Assembly: GCF_012935325.2 (NCBI RefSeq)
Contig: NZ_JABBYG020000004.1
Location: 248,001-312,000, forward strand
DNA length: 64,000 nucleotides
DNA from: Paenibacillus sp. PL91
GTDB lineage: Bacteria; Bacillota; Bacilli; Paenibacillales; Paenibacillaceae
Reading direction: 5' to 3'
In this document: positions 1 to 7,844 of the stretch, one piece after another
Numbering within the stretch: position 1 is the stretch's first letter
How the letters are laid out: every line of letters begins with the position of its first letter
Made by a program: the position numbers and the translations under genes
The notes under the pieces: model-generated
What the model saw: the letters and a program-made list of their open reading frames with translations, nothing else
Databases searched by the model: none
Told to the model about the DNA's origin: nothing

Positions 1-121
1 GCGACCGAAAGGCAGTCGCATCGCGGCCAAGCTGTTATTAATCCTTCTTATCCGAACTAATACCTTAGAGGTGCATCTGCCCTCTCACAGAGTCTACGCT
101 CCCACTTCCCGGTTGGCTTGT
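1..121. other. Unassigned left edge
   Basis: No gene can be identified with confidence. Frame 1 stays open from the window edge to a TAA at 58-60, reading about 19 residues that end in INPSYPN, so this may be the 3' end of a gene beginning outside the window. The terminator directly downstream fits a plus-strand transcript ending here. The piece is too short to name. Confidence 0.25.
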
Positions 122-151
122 AAAAAAACCGCTCTCATTGAGCGGTTTTTT
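122..151. terminator. Intrinsic terminator, A/T flanked on both sides
   Basis: ACCGCTC (128-134) pairs with GAGCGGT (140-146) around a five-base loop, preceded by an A tract and followed by a T tract. It can work in either direction. On the plus strand it ends whatever transcript enters from the left and insulates the transporter operon that follows. Confidence 0.8.
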
Positions 152-243
152 ATATACAAAATTCTACAAAATCTTGCTTATCGCAATTTATTGTCGGGAA
201 ATATCATATCTTGTAAGTGGGTTATTTATTAATAAAACCAACC

Positions 244-272
244 TTGACTTGGAAATATTCCAATGTTATATT
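244..272 (+). promoter_or_regulatory. Candidate sigma-A promoter for the first ABC transporter operon
   Basis: TTGACT (244-249) and TATATT (267-272) are separated by 17 bases. A second possible -10, TATAAT at 304-309, lies inside the palindromic operator 300-316 but has only a weak -35 (TTCATC, 281-286). Either would transcribe the transporter genes from 445. Confidence 0.5.
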
Positions 273-299
273 CTCAATAATTCATCAATGACAAACAGT

Positions 300-316
300 G
301 TTTTATAATGTAAAAC
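300..316. promoter_or_regulatory. IclR-type operator, copy 1 (transporter operon)
   Basis: GTTTTATAATGTAAAAC is a near-perfect hyphenated palindrome that matches 15 of 17 positions with the site at 7814-7830, upstream of the sugar-acid operon. It covers a possible -10 element (TATAAT 304-309). The shared motif suggests that the IclR protein encoded at 6980 controls this transporter. The motif is visible; the regulator assignment is inferred. Confidence 0.65.
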
Positions 317-364
317 AACTAATAGGACCCTGCTCCAAAATGGAGGGAGATTGAATTAACGATC

Positions 365-378
365 TGTAAGCGTTTACA
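365..378. promoter_or_regulatory. cre-like catabolite repression site
   Basis: TGTAAGCGTTTACA fits the CcpA cre consensus (TGNAANCGNWNNCA) and is almost palindromic. It lies downstream of the candidate promoters and about 65 bases before the transporter start, where bound CcpA would block elongation. Confidence 0.65.
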
Positions 379-444
379 AATGTTTTGGCCATATCTCCCT
401 AATTGCTTCAACAGCTGAAGAACTTAAAAAGGAGGTTTCCCTAC

Positions 445-1383
445 TTGAAACAGAACACAAGCCTCATAGGCTACGGCAGAAAGCTAAAACAGATGCGGCA
501 AGATTATCAATTGTATTTGATTATATTGTTTCCTCTTGCTTGGTTAATGATCTTTCAGTACTTTCCTATGTACGGGCTTCAGCTTGCGTTCAAGGATTTT
601 AGAATCATGGATGGGATCTGGAGCAGCCCATGGGTCGGTTTGGAGCATTTCGAGAAATTTTTTAACTCTTATCAATTCAAGAGAGTCATTACCAATACCC
701 TCATCATCAGCTTTTATGATCTCATCGCAGGTTTTCCGCTTCCCATTCTTTTGGCTTTAGCCTTAAACGCAACGTTAAAAACCCGATTTAAGCAAGTCGT
801 CCAGTTTGTCACTTACATGCCTTTCTTTATATCCACCGTTGTCATGGTCGGGATGATCCTGCAGTTTCTAAACCCTAGAATAGGCATTATTAATATGGGA
901 ATGGGTTTGTTTGGAGCCGATCCGATAAACTTTATGGGCGAGCCGGAGTGGTTTAAGTCGGTTTATGTATGGTCGGGAATATGGCAGACAACCGGCTGGG
1001 GGACCATTATTTATTTAGCGGCTTTGTCTGCGATCAGCCCGGAAACCCATGAAGCGGCGACAATTGACGGGGCTACCCGTCTACAGCGAATCCGGCATGT
1101 TGATTTGCCTGGCATTATGCCGACCATTGTCACTCTTCTCATATTGAATGCCGGCTCGATTATGGGAATTGGCTTCGAAAAAATATTTTTAATGCAAAAT
1201 CCATTGAATCTTAGCTCTTCTGAAGTCATATCCACTTATGTTTATACGGTGAGTCTAGCTTCCAGCGCCCCGGATTACTCCTATGCAACGGCCATTGGTT
1301 TTTTTAACTCGATGGTGAATTTTATATTAATTATCCTTGTTAATCAAATCGCCAAAAAAGCGGGAGATACCAGCCTGTGGTAA
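445..1383 (+). CDS. ABC sugar transporter permease, LplB family
   Basis: Inner-membrane permease of a CUT1-type carbohydrate ABC importer. It has about six hydrophobic segments, the first starting near LYLIILFPLAWLMIF, and the permease EAA loop EAATIDGATRLQRIRHVDLPG near residues 205-225, which contacts the ATPase. The start is TTG at 445: GGAGG at 431-435 sits nine bases upstream, whereas the longer in-frame TTG at 403 has no ribosome site. It is 312 residues, normal for LplB. It is followed after 16 bases by the partner permease and then the lipoprotein receptor. No ATPase is encoded nearby, as is usual for these loci, which share an MsmX-type ATPase. The probable cargo is an acidic or pentose-containing oligosaccharide or sugar acid, inferred from the downstream xylonate genes and the shared operator. 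Confidence 0.9.
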   Translation: MKQNTSLIGYGRKLKQMRQDYQLYLIILFPLAWLMIFQYFPMYGLQLAFKDFRIMDGIWSSPWVGLEHFEKFFNSYQFKRVITNTLIISFYDLIAGFPLPILLALALNATLKTRFKQVVQFVTYMPFFISTVVMVGMILQFLNPRIGIINMGMGLFGADPINFMGEPEWFKSVYVWSGIWQTTGWGTIIYLAALSAISPETHEAATIDGATRLQRIRHVDLPGIMPTIVTLLILNAGSIMGIGFEKIFLMQNPLNLSSSEVISTYVYTVSLASSAPDYSYATAIGFFNSMVNFILIILVNQIAKKAGDTSLW

Positions 1384-1399
1384 AGAGGGGAGCTGTTAC

Positions 1400-2293
1400 A
1401 TGAAAAGCAAGATTGTGCTTACAAAATCCGATAAAGCCTTTTATTTCTTTAATGATTTGTTTCTGCTGGTCGCACTGCTAATCGTCCTGTATCCGCTTAT
1501 TTATATTTTCAGTGCTTCTTTTAGCGACAGGCTGTCTGTTATCTCGGGAGATGTGTTTTTATGGCCGGTCCATTTTTCATTGGAAGGCTATCAAGCCGTC
1601 TTTAAGGATTCAAGAGTGTTAACCGGTTACGGGAACACGGTATTTTATACGATAGTCGGAACTATCCTCAATGTGATCTTGACGATTTTGGCCGCTTACC
1701 CGCTATCCAGAAGAACGATGGTAGGCCGGAATATCATTATGTATTTATTTGCTTTTACGATGCTGTTTAACGGCGGACTAATCCCCAACTATCTGCTGAT
1801 AAAAGATCTTGGGATGATCGATACGAGATGGGCGATGATCCTGCCTGGAGCACTTTCTGTTTGGAACGTGATCATTGCTCGAACCTTCTATCAATCGACC
1901 ATAAGTCAGGAGCTTTTTGAAGCCGCTTCCATGGACGGATGCTCGCATTTGCGTTTTATGTGGAGTGTCGTTCTGCCCCTATCGAAAGCCATTACGGCGG
2001 TCATGGTGCTGTTCTACGGGGTGTTTCATTGGAATGCTTATTTTAATGCTTTTATCTACTTGAAGAGCGATGAGCTTTACCCGCTGCAAATAGTTCTTAG
2101 AGATATTCTTATTCAAAATCAGATCGACCCGGCTTCCATCACGGATACGGAAGATATGACAAGGAAACAAGGGCTGGCGGATCTGCTTAAATACTCGATC
2201 ATCATCGTCGCAAGCCTGCCGATATGGCTGGTTTATCCGTTCGTGCAAAAATATTTCGTTAAAGGCGTCATGATTGGTTCGATAAAAGGCTGA
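1400..2293 (+). CDS. ABC sugar transporter permease, YtcP family
   Basis: Second membrane permease (297 residues) of the importer begun at 445. It has six predicted membrane spans, the EAA loop FEAASMDGCSHLRFMWSVVLP, and the typical YtcP C-terminus ending KYFVKGVMIGSIKG. ATG 1400 is chosen because GAGGGG at 1385-1390 lies nine bases upstream; a longer in-frame start at 1337 lies inside the preceding gene without a ribosome site. It should form a heterodimer with the LplB-like subunit and open toward the lipoprotein encoded at 2379. Confidence 0.9.
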   Translation: MKSKIVLTKSDKAFYFFNDLFLLVALLIVLYPLIYIFSASFSDRLSVISGDVFLWPVHFSLEGYQAVFKDSRVLTGYGNTVFYTIVGTILNVILTILAAYPLSRRTMVGRNIIMYLFAFTMLFNGGLIPNYLLIKDLGMIDTRWAMILPGALSVWNVIIARTFYQSTISQELFEAASMDGCSHLRFMWSVVLPLSKAITAVMVLFYGVFHWNAYFNAFIYLKSDELYPLQIVLRDILIQNQIDPASITDTEDMTRKQGLADLLKYSIIIVASLPIWLVYPFVQKYFVKGVMIGSIKG

Positions 2294-2378
2294 AAAAGCA
2301 GTGGGCAAGGGGCATCAAGCGGCTGGTGTGGCCCGCCATGACAGCCGATTGATATAAAAAATGAGGAGGAAAACAGAA

Positions 2379-4049
2379 ATGAAAAAGTTGGGTGTCAGCC
2401 TGCTTATGCTGGTATTAGTTGCTTCTATGCTGTTAAGCGCGTGCAGTGACAATACAGGGGGCAAAGAAAACAACCAAAAAGAAGATCCTGCAAATACCGG
2501 CACTGAATCCGGACTTTCCGAGCCTGGCGTGCTTCCCATTACAAAAGAAAAGACGACCATAACGATTACGATTCCGCGGGATCCGACGGTAACCTCGTAT
2601 GAATACGGCGAAAACGAGCTGACAACATGGCTGGAGGATCAAACGAATGTCCATATCGAATGGAACCTGTATCCTTCCGCGGATTCCATTGAGAAACTGA
2701 ATCTCGAGCTGTCATCCGGAGGAGATTTGGGTGATCTCATCATGGGCTTTCCCGGAATAGACAATGCGATGCTGGCATCGTACGGCTCGCAAGGCGTATT
2801 CCGCGACTTGCGGGATTTGATTGACAAGAATGGAGCCAATATCAAAAAGCTGTTTGAGGATATTCCCGAAATGGAACCGTCTACCACTGCGCCGGACGGA
2901 AATATATACGCGCTCAATGCCGTAGGGGAATGCTATAACTGCGACAGAGCGATGCGTTTTTGGGTGAATAAAAAGTTTCTCGAAGCCTTAAACATGCCTG
3001 TCCCTACGACGACAGATGAATTATATCGCTATTTGAAAGCGGTCAAAGAAACGGATCTCAACGGCAATGGCAAAAAAGATGAAATTCCGATGGTGGGCTC
3101 CACGCAAAGCTGGTTTGCGACGGTTGACGATTTTATTATGAATGCGTTCACTTATCAAGATTCGAATAACCTTTATGTGAAGGATCATAAAATTTCTGCA
3201 GCGTATACGACTCCTGAATGGAGGGAAGGGCTGCGATTTCTAAATAAGCTTTATGCCGAAGGCTTGATCGATCCTTCTTCCTTCACGAATGATGAGAACC
3301 AAATGAGGCAGTTGGTTGAGCTGAACGACGGAAATACGGTTGGCGCTGTGCCGGGCGGAGGCCAGCACGTATTTGCGGCAAACGATTCTACAAAAATGAA
3401 TTATGAAATTGTTCTTCCACTTAAGGGGCCGAACGGGTTCCAAAATGCTTATTTCAATCAGTACGGTAAAATCAGCAACCCGATGTTCATGTTGCCCGCA
3501 AACGGAAAAAATGCCGATATCGTCATGAAGCTGGTCGACCTGATGTATTCGCATGAGTTTTTCCTGAGAAACCGTTATGGCGTGCAGGGCAAACACTGGG
3601 ATAAACCAGCAGCCGGCACTGCTGCCGCAAACGGCGGCGAGGCCCAGTATAAGATCTTAGGAAAAGACTTGTGGCAGGAACCGCAGCAGGTTCATTGGCA
3701 TGGCATAGGCGGCGCATGGCCTCCGTTTGGGTCTGACGCTAGAGAAGCGCTTCCGGAGGGGCAATTCGATTTAGAGTCGGAATTGTACAAAGCGGCGGCA
3801 GAATACGACAAATTCGCTGCGCGCATCACGACTCCGAAGTTTTTCTTCGATAATGAAACGGCTAAACGGTGGAACGAATTGAAAACCGAAATCAACAAGA
3901 TTGTCAGCGAATCGACGGCTGATTTTATCGTTGGTAACCGTAATATCGAGAAGGATTGGGATCAATTTCAAAAAGAGCTGAAAAGTATCGGAGTCGATGA
4001 GTTCATTACCATTATGCAAAAAGAATATGACGGGAAATGGAAGTCCTAA
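2379..4049 (+). CDS. Sugar ABC transporter substrate-binding lipoprotein (LplA/YtcQ type)
   Basis: Extracellular receptor of the importer, 556 residues. It has a lipoprotein signal peptide: MKK, a hydrophobic core, and a lipobox LLSAC in which Cys would be lipidated. A Lys/Glu/Asn-rich linker follows, then an extracellular binding fold of the large (over 500 residue) family found with LplB/YtcP permeases. ATG 2379 is preferred over ATG 2361 because the GAGGAGG ribosome site lies between them. The ligand cannot be read from sequence. The shared operator and the downstream genes point to xylose- or uronate-derived compounds. Confidence 0.88.
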   Translation: MKKLGVSLLMLVLVASMLLSACSDNTGGKENNQKEDPANTGTESGLSEPGVLPITKEKTTITITIPRDPTVTSYEYGENELTTWLEDQTNVHIEWNLYPSADSIEKLNLELSSGGDLGDLIMGFPGIDNAMLASYGSQGVFRDLRDLIDKNGANIKKLFEDIPEMEPSTTAPDGNIYALNAVGECYNCDRAMRFWVNKKFLEALNMPVPTTTDELYRYLKAVKETDLNGNGKKDEIPMVGSTQSWFATVDDFIMNAFTYQDSNNLYVKDHKISAAYTTPEWREGLRFLNKLYAEGLIDPSSFTNDENQMRQLVELNDGNTVGAVPGGGQHVFAANDSTKMNYEIVLPLKGPNGFQNAYFNQYGKISNPMFMLPANGKNADIVMKLVDLMYSHEFFLRNRYGVQGKHWDKPAAGTAAANGGEAQYKILGKDLWQEPQQVHWHGIGGAWPPFGSDAREALPEGQFDLESELYKAAAEYDKFAARITTPKFFFDNETAKRWNELKTEINKIVSESTADFIVGNRNIEKDWDQFQKELKSIGVDEFITIMQKEYDGKWKS

Positions 4050-4074
4050 TCAAAATCCGCAGGTAAAGATCCAG

Positions 4075-4116
4075 ACTTCCGTCATTTGGTATGGCGGAAG
4101 TTCTCTAGCTTTTTTT
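4075..4116 (+). terminator. Hairpin with delayed T tract, probable partial terminator
   Basis: An 11-bp stem (4075-4085 with 4091-4101, one G-T pair) with a five-base loop is followed eight bases later by seven T residues. The wide gap makes full termination unlikely. It may lower expression of the enzyme genes relative to the binding protein or stabilise the receptor mRNA. Confidence 0.5.
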
Positions 4117-4138
4117 CACAAGAATAGGAGGGTCTATC

Positions 4139-5059
4139 ATGCCGCAGGCTGAAACGATTTCTCGAATCGATTCCATGAGAATTGGATTTACGGGCAGCTT
4201 TTACCCTGTTCCCGCAAACGTGGAAGAGGATGATATTGCAGAGTGGCAGCTGCAGAGAGCCATTGAGCTTGGCTGTGCCGTGCTTCAGGTAAGTACGCTT
4301 CCAAAGGATCATATGAAGCTGGCCGAGTTTGGACAATTAGCGCAATCAAAGTCGATCGAGCTGGAGTTAAGCGCGCCGGGAGCGTTCAGTCTAGCAGGCC
4401 CCTTCTCCGATGAGAGGGGAGCGAATCGGTTTCGCCAAGCCATAGCGTACGCAAAGCAGCTTAAAATGCCTGTCGTACGAACGGCTTATGGCCGCTTGGA
4501 TGTGGAAACGAGCCGGTTTAATCAATCCTTTTCCATTCGTGAGCATATAGAAGCGCTCGTGCCTGCCCTGCAGGCTGCAGCGAAGATTGCCGAAGATGCA
4601 GGTGTGCGGCTTGCTGTAGAAAATCATTGCGACTTTACCGGGCGAGAGCTGGCTCAGCTTCTGGATGCCGTTGATTCGGCTTATGTGGGAGCCGCACTTG
4701 ATACCGGCAACGGCTATACCGTTTTTAGTGATCCGAATGAGGACATTGAAGCGTTGGCTGCTTATACCTTTACTACACACATCAAGGATATGAAGGTCGT
4801 CAAAAGCCAGGCAAAGGGCTGGATTCCGCTAACCGCTTTCGGGTGTGTGCTGGGGGAAGGACATGTAGATATCCCCAAAGCGTTAAGCTTGCTCGCGCAA
4901 AAAAGCCCGCGGGCTGACGGGCTGCATTTGATTGTTGAGCCTGGGTGGATGATCTTCGATCCAACGAGGGATACCGCTTCACAAAGCGAGGAATATTTCC
5001 GGAAAAGCATTTACTATTTACAAAGCCTGCAACAAAATCGAGGGAGGGCTAAAATATGA
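4139..5059 (+). CDS. Sugar phosphate isomerase/epimerase family protein (TIM barrel)
   Basis: A 306-residue protein of the xylose-isomerase-like/AP-endonuclease-2 TIM-barrel superfamily. Characteristic strands include the metal-site segments LAVENHCDFTG and GAALDTGN, THIKDMK and a late LIVEPGW, which carry the Glu/Asp/His ligands of these divalent-metal isomerases. The start ATG 4139 has GGAGGG six bases upstream. The next gene begins inside its stop codon (ATGA), so the two are translationally coupled. The substrate is unknown; context suggests isomerisation or epimerisation of an imported sugar or its keto derivative. Confidence 0.8.
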   Translation: MPQAETISRIDSMRIGFTGSFYPVPANVEEDDIAEWQLQRAIELGCAVLQVSTLPKDHMKLAEFGQLAQSKSIELELSAPGAFSLAGPFSDERGANRFRQAIAYAKQLKMPVVRTAYGRLDVETSRFNQSFSIREHIEALVPALQAAAKIAEDAGVRLAVENHCDFTGRELAQLLDAVDSAYVGAALDTGNGYTVFSDPNEDIEALAAYTFTTHIKDMKVVKSQAKGWIPLTAFGCVLGEGHVDIPKALSLLAQKSPRADGLHLIVEPGWMIFDPTRDTASQSEEYFRKSIYYLQSLQQNRGRAKI

Positions 5060-6006
5060 AGAAAAAAGTGTTGGTCACTGGGGGAGCGGGACGTTTGGCG
5101 CGTTATATGATCGATTATTTGATCGAACAAAACTATCAAGTAACAGCATTTGACCGCGTTGCCCCGGATGCCTCTCGTTTTCCGAAAAACGTATTGTTTG
5201 TTAAGGGAGATCTCACGACGCTTGGAGACTGCATGCGTGCCATCCAATTGTCGGAAGCGGAATCGATTATTCATCTTGCCGCGCTCCCCTATGATACAAC
5301 ACTGCATCCATCCCAGCCGAGAATCCAAAACCTGCCTGAAGACGAGTGCATGAAGGTCAATACGATGGGCACGTATTATTTGATGGAAGCTGCACGCAGA
5401 TTTGGAGTTAAGACAGTGGCCATGGCATCTTCCTATTACACGCTTGGCTTGGGGCAGCGGTTAGGCGGTACTCCGTTTCAAGTGGATTATTTGCCGATCG
5501 ATGAGGAGCATCCGAACCGTCCGGAAGATACCTATGCGTTGTCCAAAGTGTTGGGAGAAGAAATTTTACATGCCTATACAAGAGCATATGGCATTCGAAC
5601 AGTAGCGTTTCGCCTGCAAGGGCTTGATTGGCCCGATCAAAGCGAAAATTACAAATACGGGATTTCGATTCCCGCTCGGGAGCACGTAGGCGGACCGGTG
5701 GTTACCACGCATCAGTACTTGGATCCAAGAGATGCTGCGCAGGCATTTACTCTTGCAATCGAATCAAATGATCTGGATTTGTTTGAAGTTTTTTATCTGC
5801 TGACCGACAGCCGGCACATTGAGGATACAAAGGAGGTTGTCGCAAAGCATTGGCCTGACCTGACAGAAAAGGCTGCTGGCTTGGTAGGAACGGAAGGGTT
5901 AATTACTCAGAGAAAACTGCTGAGCAAGCTGAATTACAAGCCTCGATACTCGTGGCGCCAGCAGCAGGCAAATCATGAAATCATAGATCAGGGGATGATG
6001 GGATGA
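5056..6006 (+). CDS. NAD-dependent epimerase/dehydratase (extended SDR)
   Basis: A 316-residue extended short-chain dehydrogenase. The nucleotide-binding motif is TGGAGRLARY at residues 8-17, with Arg-Leu-Ala where many relatives have Phe-Ile-Gly. There is an acidic residue after strand 2 (AFDR), and the catalytic Ser region MASSYYTLG is followed by the YALSK version of YxxxK. It overlaps both neighbours by four bases (ATGA), so it belongs to a tight three-gene unit with two TIM-barrel isomerases. Possible roles are a 4-epimerase, or a sugar or uronate C1 dehydrogenase supplying the downstream acid pathway. The second would provide the missing entry step to xylonate, but this is inference only. 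Confidence 0.8.
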   Translation: MKKKVLVTGGAGRLARYMIDYLIEQNYQVTAFDRVAPDASRFPKNVLFVKGDLTTLGDCMRAIQLSEAESIIHLAALPYDTTLHPSQPRIQNLPEDECMKVNTMGTYYLMEAARRFGVKTVAMASSYYTLGLGQRLGGTPFQVDYLPIDEEHPNRPEDTYALSKVLGEEILHAYTRAYGIRTVAFRLQGLDWPDQSENYKYGISIPAREHVGGPVVTTHQYLDPRDAAQAFTLAIESNDLDLFEVFYLLTDSRHIEDTKEVVAKHWPDLTEKAAGLVGTEGLITQRKLLSKLNYKPRYSWRQQQANHEIIDQGMMG

Positions 6007-6878
6007 ATCATTTACGATTTGGGCATACCGCGATTACGTGGCCGAATGAGGCAATCGAGGAAGCTGTATCCGATATCGCTGCCTGCGGTTATTGGGGAAC
6101 GGAGACATTCGGGTGGGTGCTGGAGGAATGGGAATCTCAGAATAGAAGCTTATTGGCTTTGTTCGAGCAGCATCAGCTTCAGCTGACTTCTTTATACTGT
6201 CACCTTGAATTGACGGATTCGTCAAAGCGTCAAGATGCGATTGACAAGGTGATGGAATGGGTTGATCTGTATTTGAAATTCCAAGGGCCGGTCGTCGTGA
6301 TCGGCGGAACGATGTTGAATCGGGCTTCTTTTGCTATATCAGACCATGCTTCGGCTATCATCTTAACCTTAAATGAGCTTGCGAAGCGCATCACGGATAA
6401 GGGGCTGTTATGCTGCTTTCATCCGCACACCGGAACCGCAGTTGAAACGGAAGAAGAAATCCGGCGTGTTCTAGAAGGCGTCGATTCCCGTTATGTCACC
6501 TTTGCCCCGGATGTCGGCCAGATCGCCAAGGGAGGCACGGATCCCGTTCGGATTATTCAAGAGTACTATGAGTTGATCCGGATGCTGCATCTGAAGGATT
6601 ATATAGGAGGCCCGGTTAAGGAAGATGCTGAAGGTCGTCAAGTTGATGCTACCGGTTTTCTTGGTTATACGCCGCTCGGAATGGGATCTGTCGATTTAAG
6701 GAGCATTGTTCAATACCTGGAAGATAAAAAATATCCTCATTATGCTTCGGTGGAATTGGATGGCAACCAATGGAGTCCTACCCGAAAAGGTAATCCTCTC
6801 ATGTCGGCACCTGAAGCGATCCGTACGAGCAAGCAGTATTTGGAACGTCTTGGTTACCGGAATTTTAAAATAACGTAA
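6003..6878 (+). CDS. Sugar phosphate isomerase/epimerase family protein (TIM barrel)
   Basis: A 291-residue TIM-barrel protein related in fold, but not closely in sequence, to the one at 4139. Ligand-bearing segments include CFHPHTGTAVETEEE, FAPDVGQIAKGG, MLHLKDYIGG and YASVELDGNQW, typical of the IolE/hydroxypyruvate-isomerase-like branch. It starts at ATG 6003 inside the stop of the SDR gene (ATGA overlap). An inosose-dehydratase-like or ketose 3-epimerase activity is plausible; the substrate is not known. Confidence 0.78.
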   Translation: MNHLRFGHTAITWPNEAIEEAVSDIAACGYWGTETFGWVLEEWESQNRSLLALFEQHQLQLTSLYCHLELTDSSKRQDAIDKVMEWVDLYLKFQGPVVVIGGTMLNRASFAISDHASAIILTLNELAKRITDKGLLCCFHPHTGTAVETEEEIRRVLEGVDSRYVTFAPDVGQIAKGGTDPVRIIQEYYELIRMLHLKDYIGGPVKEDAEGRQVDATGFLGYTPLGMGSVDLRSIVQYLEDKKYPHYASVELDGNQWSPTRKGNPLMSAPEAIRTSKQYLERLGYRNFKIT

Positions 6879-6923
6879 CTTAGCGGAGTAGCATGAAGAT
6901 TGGCTGGACGAATAAGAAACCCT

Positions 6924-6960
6924 TTGGTAAAATTATTCATATCGTTCTATATTATAAAAC
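6924..6960 (+). promoter_or_regulatory. Promoter overlapping IclR-type operator, copy 2 (autoregulation)
   Basis: A possible -35 TTGGTA (6924-6929) and -10 TATATT (6948-6953) are spaced by 18 bases. The -10 lies within the palindrome GTTCTATATTATAAAAC (6944-6960), which differs from the site at 7814-7830 by one base. Binding would cover the -10, so autorepression is the simplest reading. Confidence 0.6.
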
Positions 6961-6979
6961 AGAGGATGATTTTACGCCC

Positions 6980-7738
6980 ATGCCGATCATTCAATCATTA
7001 GACCGTGCTCTGCGCATTCTTAATTTGTTTGATGACCAAAATAAGGAATTAAAAATTACCGATATCAGCCAACAAATGAATTTACACAAAAGCACCGTTC
7101 ACTCTTTGCTCAAAACGCTGCAAATGCACGGCTATATCGATCAAGAGGGACATACAGGAAAATATAGACTCGGGATGACGCTTGTCGAGAAGGGACAGCT
7201 TCTGCTGCAAGGTCTAGATATTCGAGGCGCAGCCAGACCCCATCTTCAGCAGCTGTCGGACTTGACTGGTCAATCTGTTCACTTAGTTATTATGGATGGT
7301 CATGAGGGCGTATATATCGATAAGGTTGAAGGAGCAAAAGCGGCCATTCGCTACTCGCGGATCGGACGCCGGGTTCCGCTTCATAGCAGCGCAGTCGGAA
7401 AAGTGCTTGCTGCTTATCGCGCTCCGGGAGAACTGGCCCGGATCCTCGACAATTACGTATTCCAAATCCATACCCCGCAAACCATTGACCGAAAGGATAC
7501 TTTCTTGGAGGTGCTGAGCGGAGTAAGACAGGACGGGGTGGCTTTTGACCGTGAAGAAAATGAACCCGGCGTTCGCTGCGCAGCGGCCCCCATTTTCGAC
7601 CATACTGGCCATTGTGCCGCAGCCATGAGTATTTCTACCTTAGTTTCGCATGTCGATGAGACGCAGCTGCAGCATTTTGTTAAGCTGTTGTTGAACGAAA
7701 CAAAACGGATTTCCGCCAATTTAGGATATCGGTCATAA
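6980..7738 (+). CDS. IclR-family transcriptional regulator of the sugar-acid regulon
   Basis: A 252-residue IclR regulator with an N-terminal winged helix-turn-helix (about 5-65; recognition helix near KSTVHSLLKTLQ) and a C-terminal effector domain containing the family signature HSSAVGKVLAAY and the late Cys segment EPGVRCAAAPI. ATG 6980 (MPIIQSLDRA) is chosen because it gives the normal family N-terminus. The longer frame from 6893 would translate through the operator at 6944-6960. E. coli places an IclR regulator (YagI/XynR) beside its xylonate genes, which matches the context here. Three copies of one palindrome before this gene and before both flanking operons are its likely binding sites. 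Confidence 0.88.
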   Translation: MPIIQSLDRALRILNLFDDQNKELKITDISQQMNLHKSTVHSLLKTLQMHGYIDQEGHTGKYRLGMTLVEKGQLLLQGLDIRGAARPHLQQLSDLTGQSVHLVIMDGHEGVYIDKVEGAKAAIRYSRIGRRVPLHSSAVGKVLAAYRAPGELARILDNYVFQIHTPQTIDRKDTFLEVLSGVRQDGVAFDREENEPGVRCAAAPIFDHTGHCAAAMSISTLVSHVDETQLQHFVKLLLNETKRISANLGYRS

Positions 7739-7740
7739 AA

Positions 7741-7794
7741 GAGCTTTTGTTTCTAATCAAACGATATGGAATGACATCCATAAGCTCTTTTTTT
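7741..7794 (+). terminator. Terminator after the IclR gene
   Basis: GAGCTT (7741-7746) pairs with AAGCTC (7782-7787), enclosing an inner stem TATGGA/TCCATA (7765-7770 with 7777-7782, which partly competes). Seven T residues follow at 7788-7794. It separates the regulator from the catabolic operon, which has its own operator. Confidence 0.6.
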
Positions 7795-7813
7795 GTCTAT
7801 ATTACAGAATTGA

Positions 7814-7830
7814 GTTTTATATTATAAAAC
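7814..7830. promoter_or_regulatory. IclR-type operator, copy 3 (catabolic operon), perfect palindrome
   Basis: GTTTTATATTATAAAAC is a perfect eight-base inverted repeat around one central T, ending 14 bases before the start of the FAH-family gene. A TATATT -10-like hexamer (7818-7823) lies inside it. It is the best copy of the motif also seen at 300-316 and 6944-6960. Confidence 0.7.
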
Positions 7831-7844
7831 TATGAGGTGGGTTA

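Noticed and set aside
220..240. AT-rich palindrome around TTATTAATAA
   Set aside because: It resembles the IclR motif only in base composition and does not match its spacing.
6893..6979. Extra 29-residue N-terminus for the IclR regulator
   Set aside because: It contains the operator and promoter region, has no good ribosome site and is absent from the normal IclR N-terminus.
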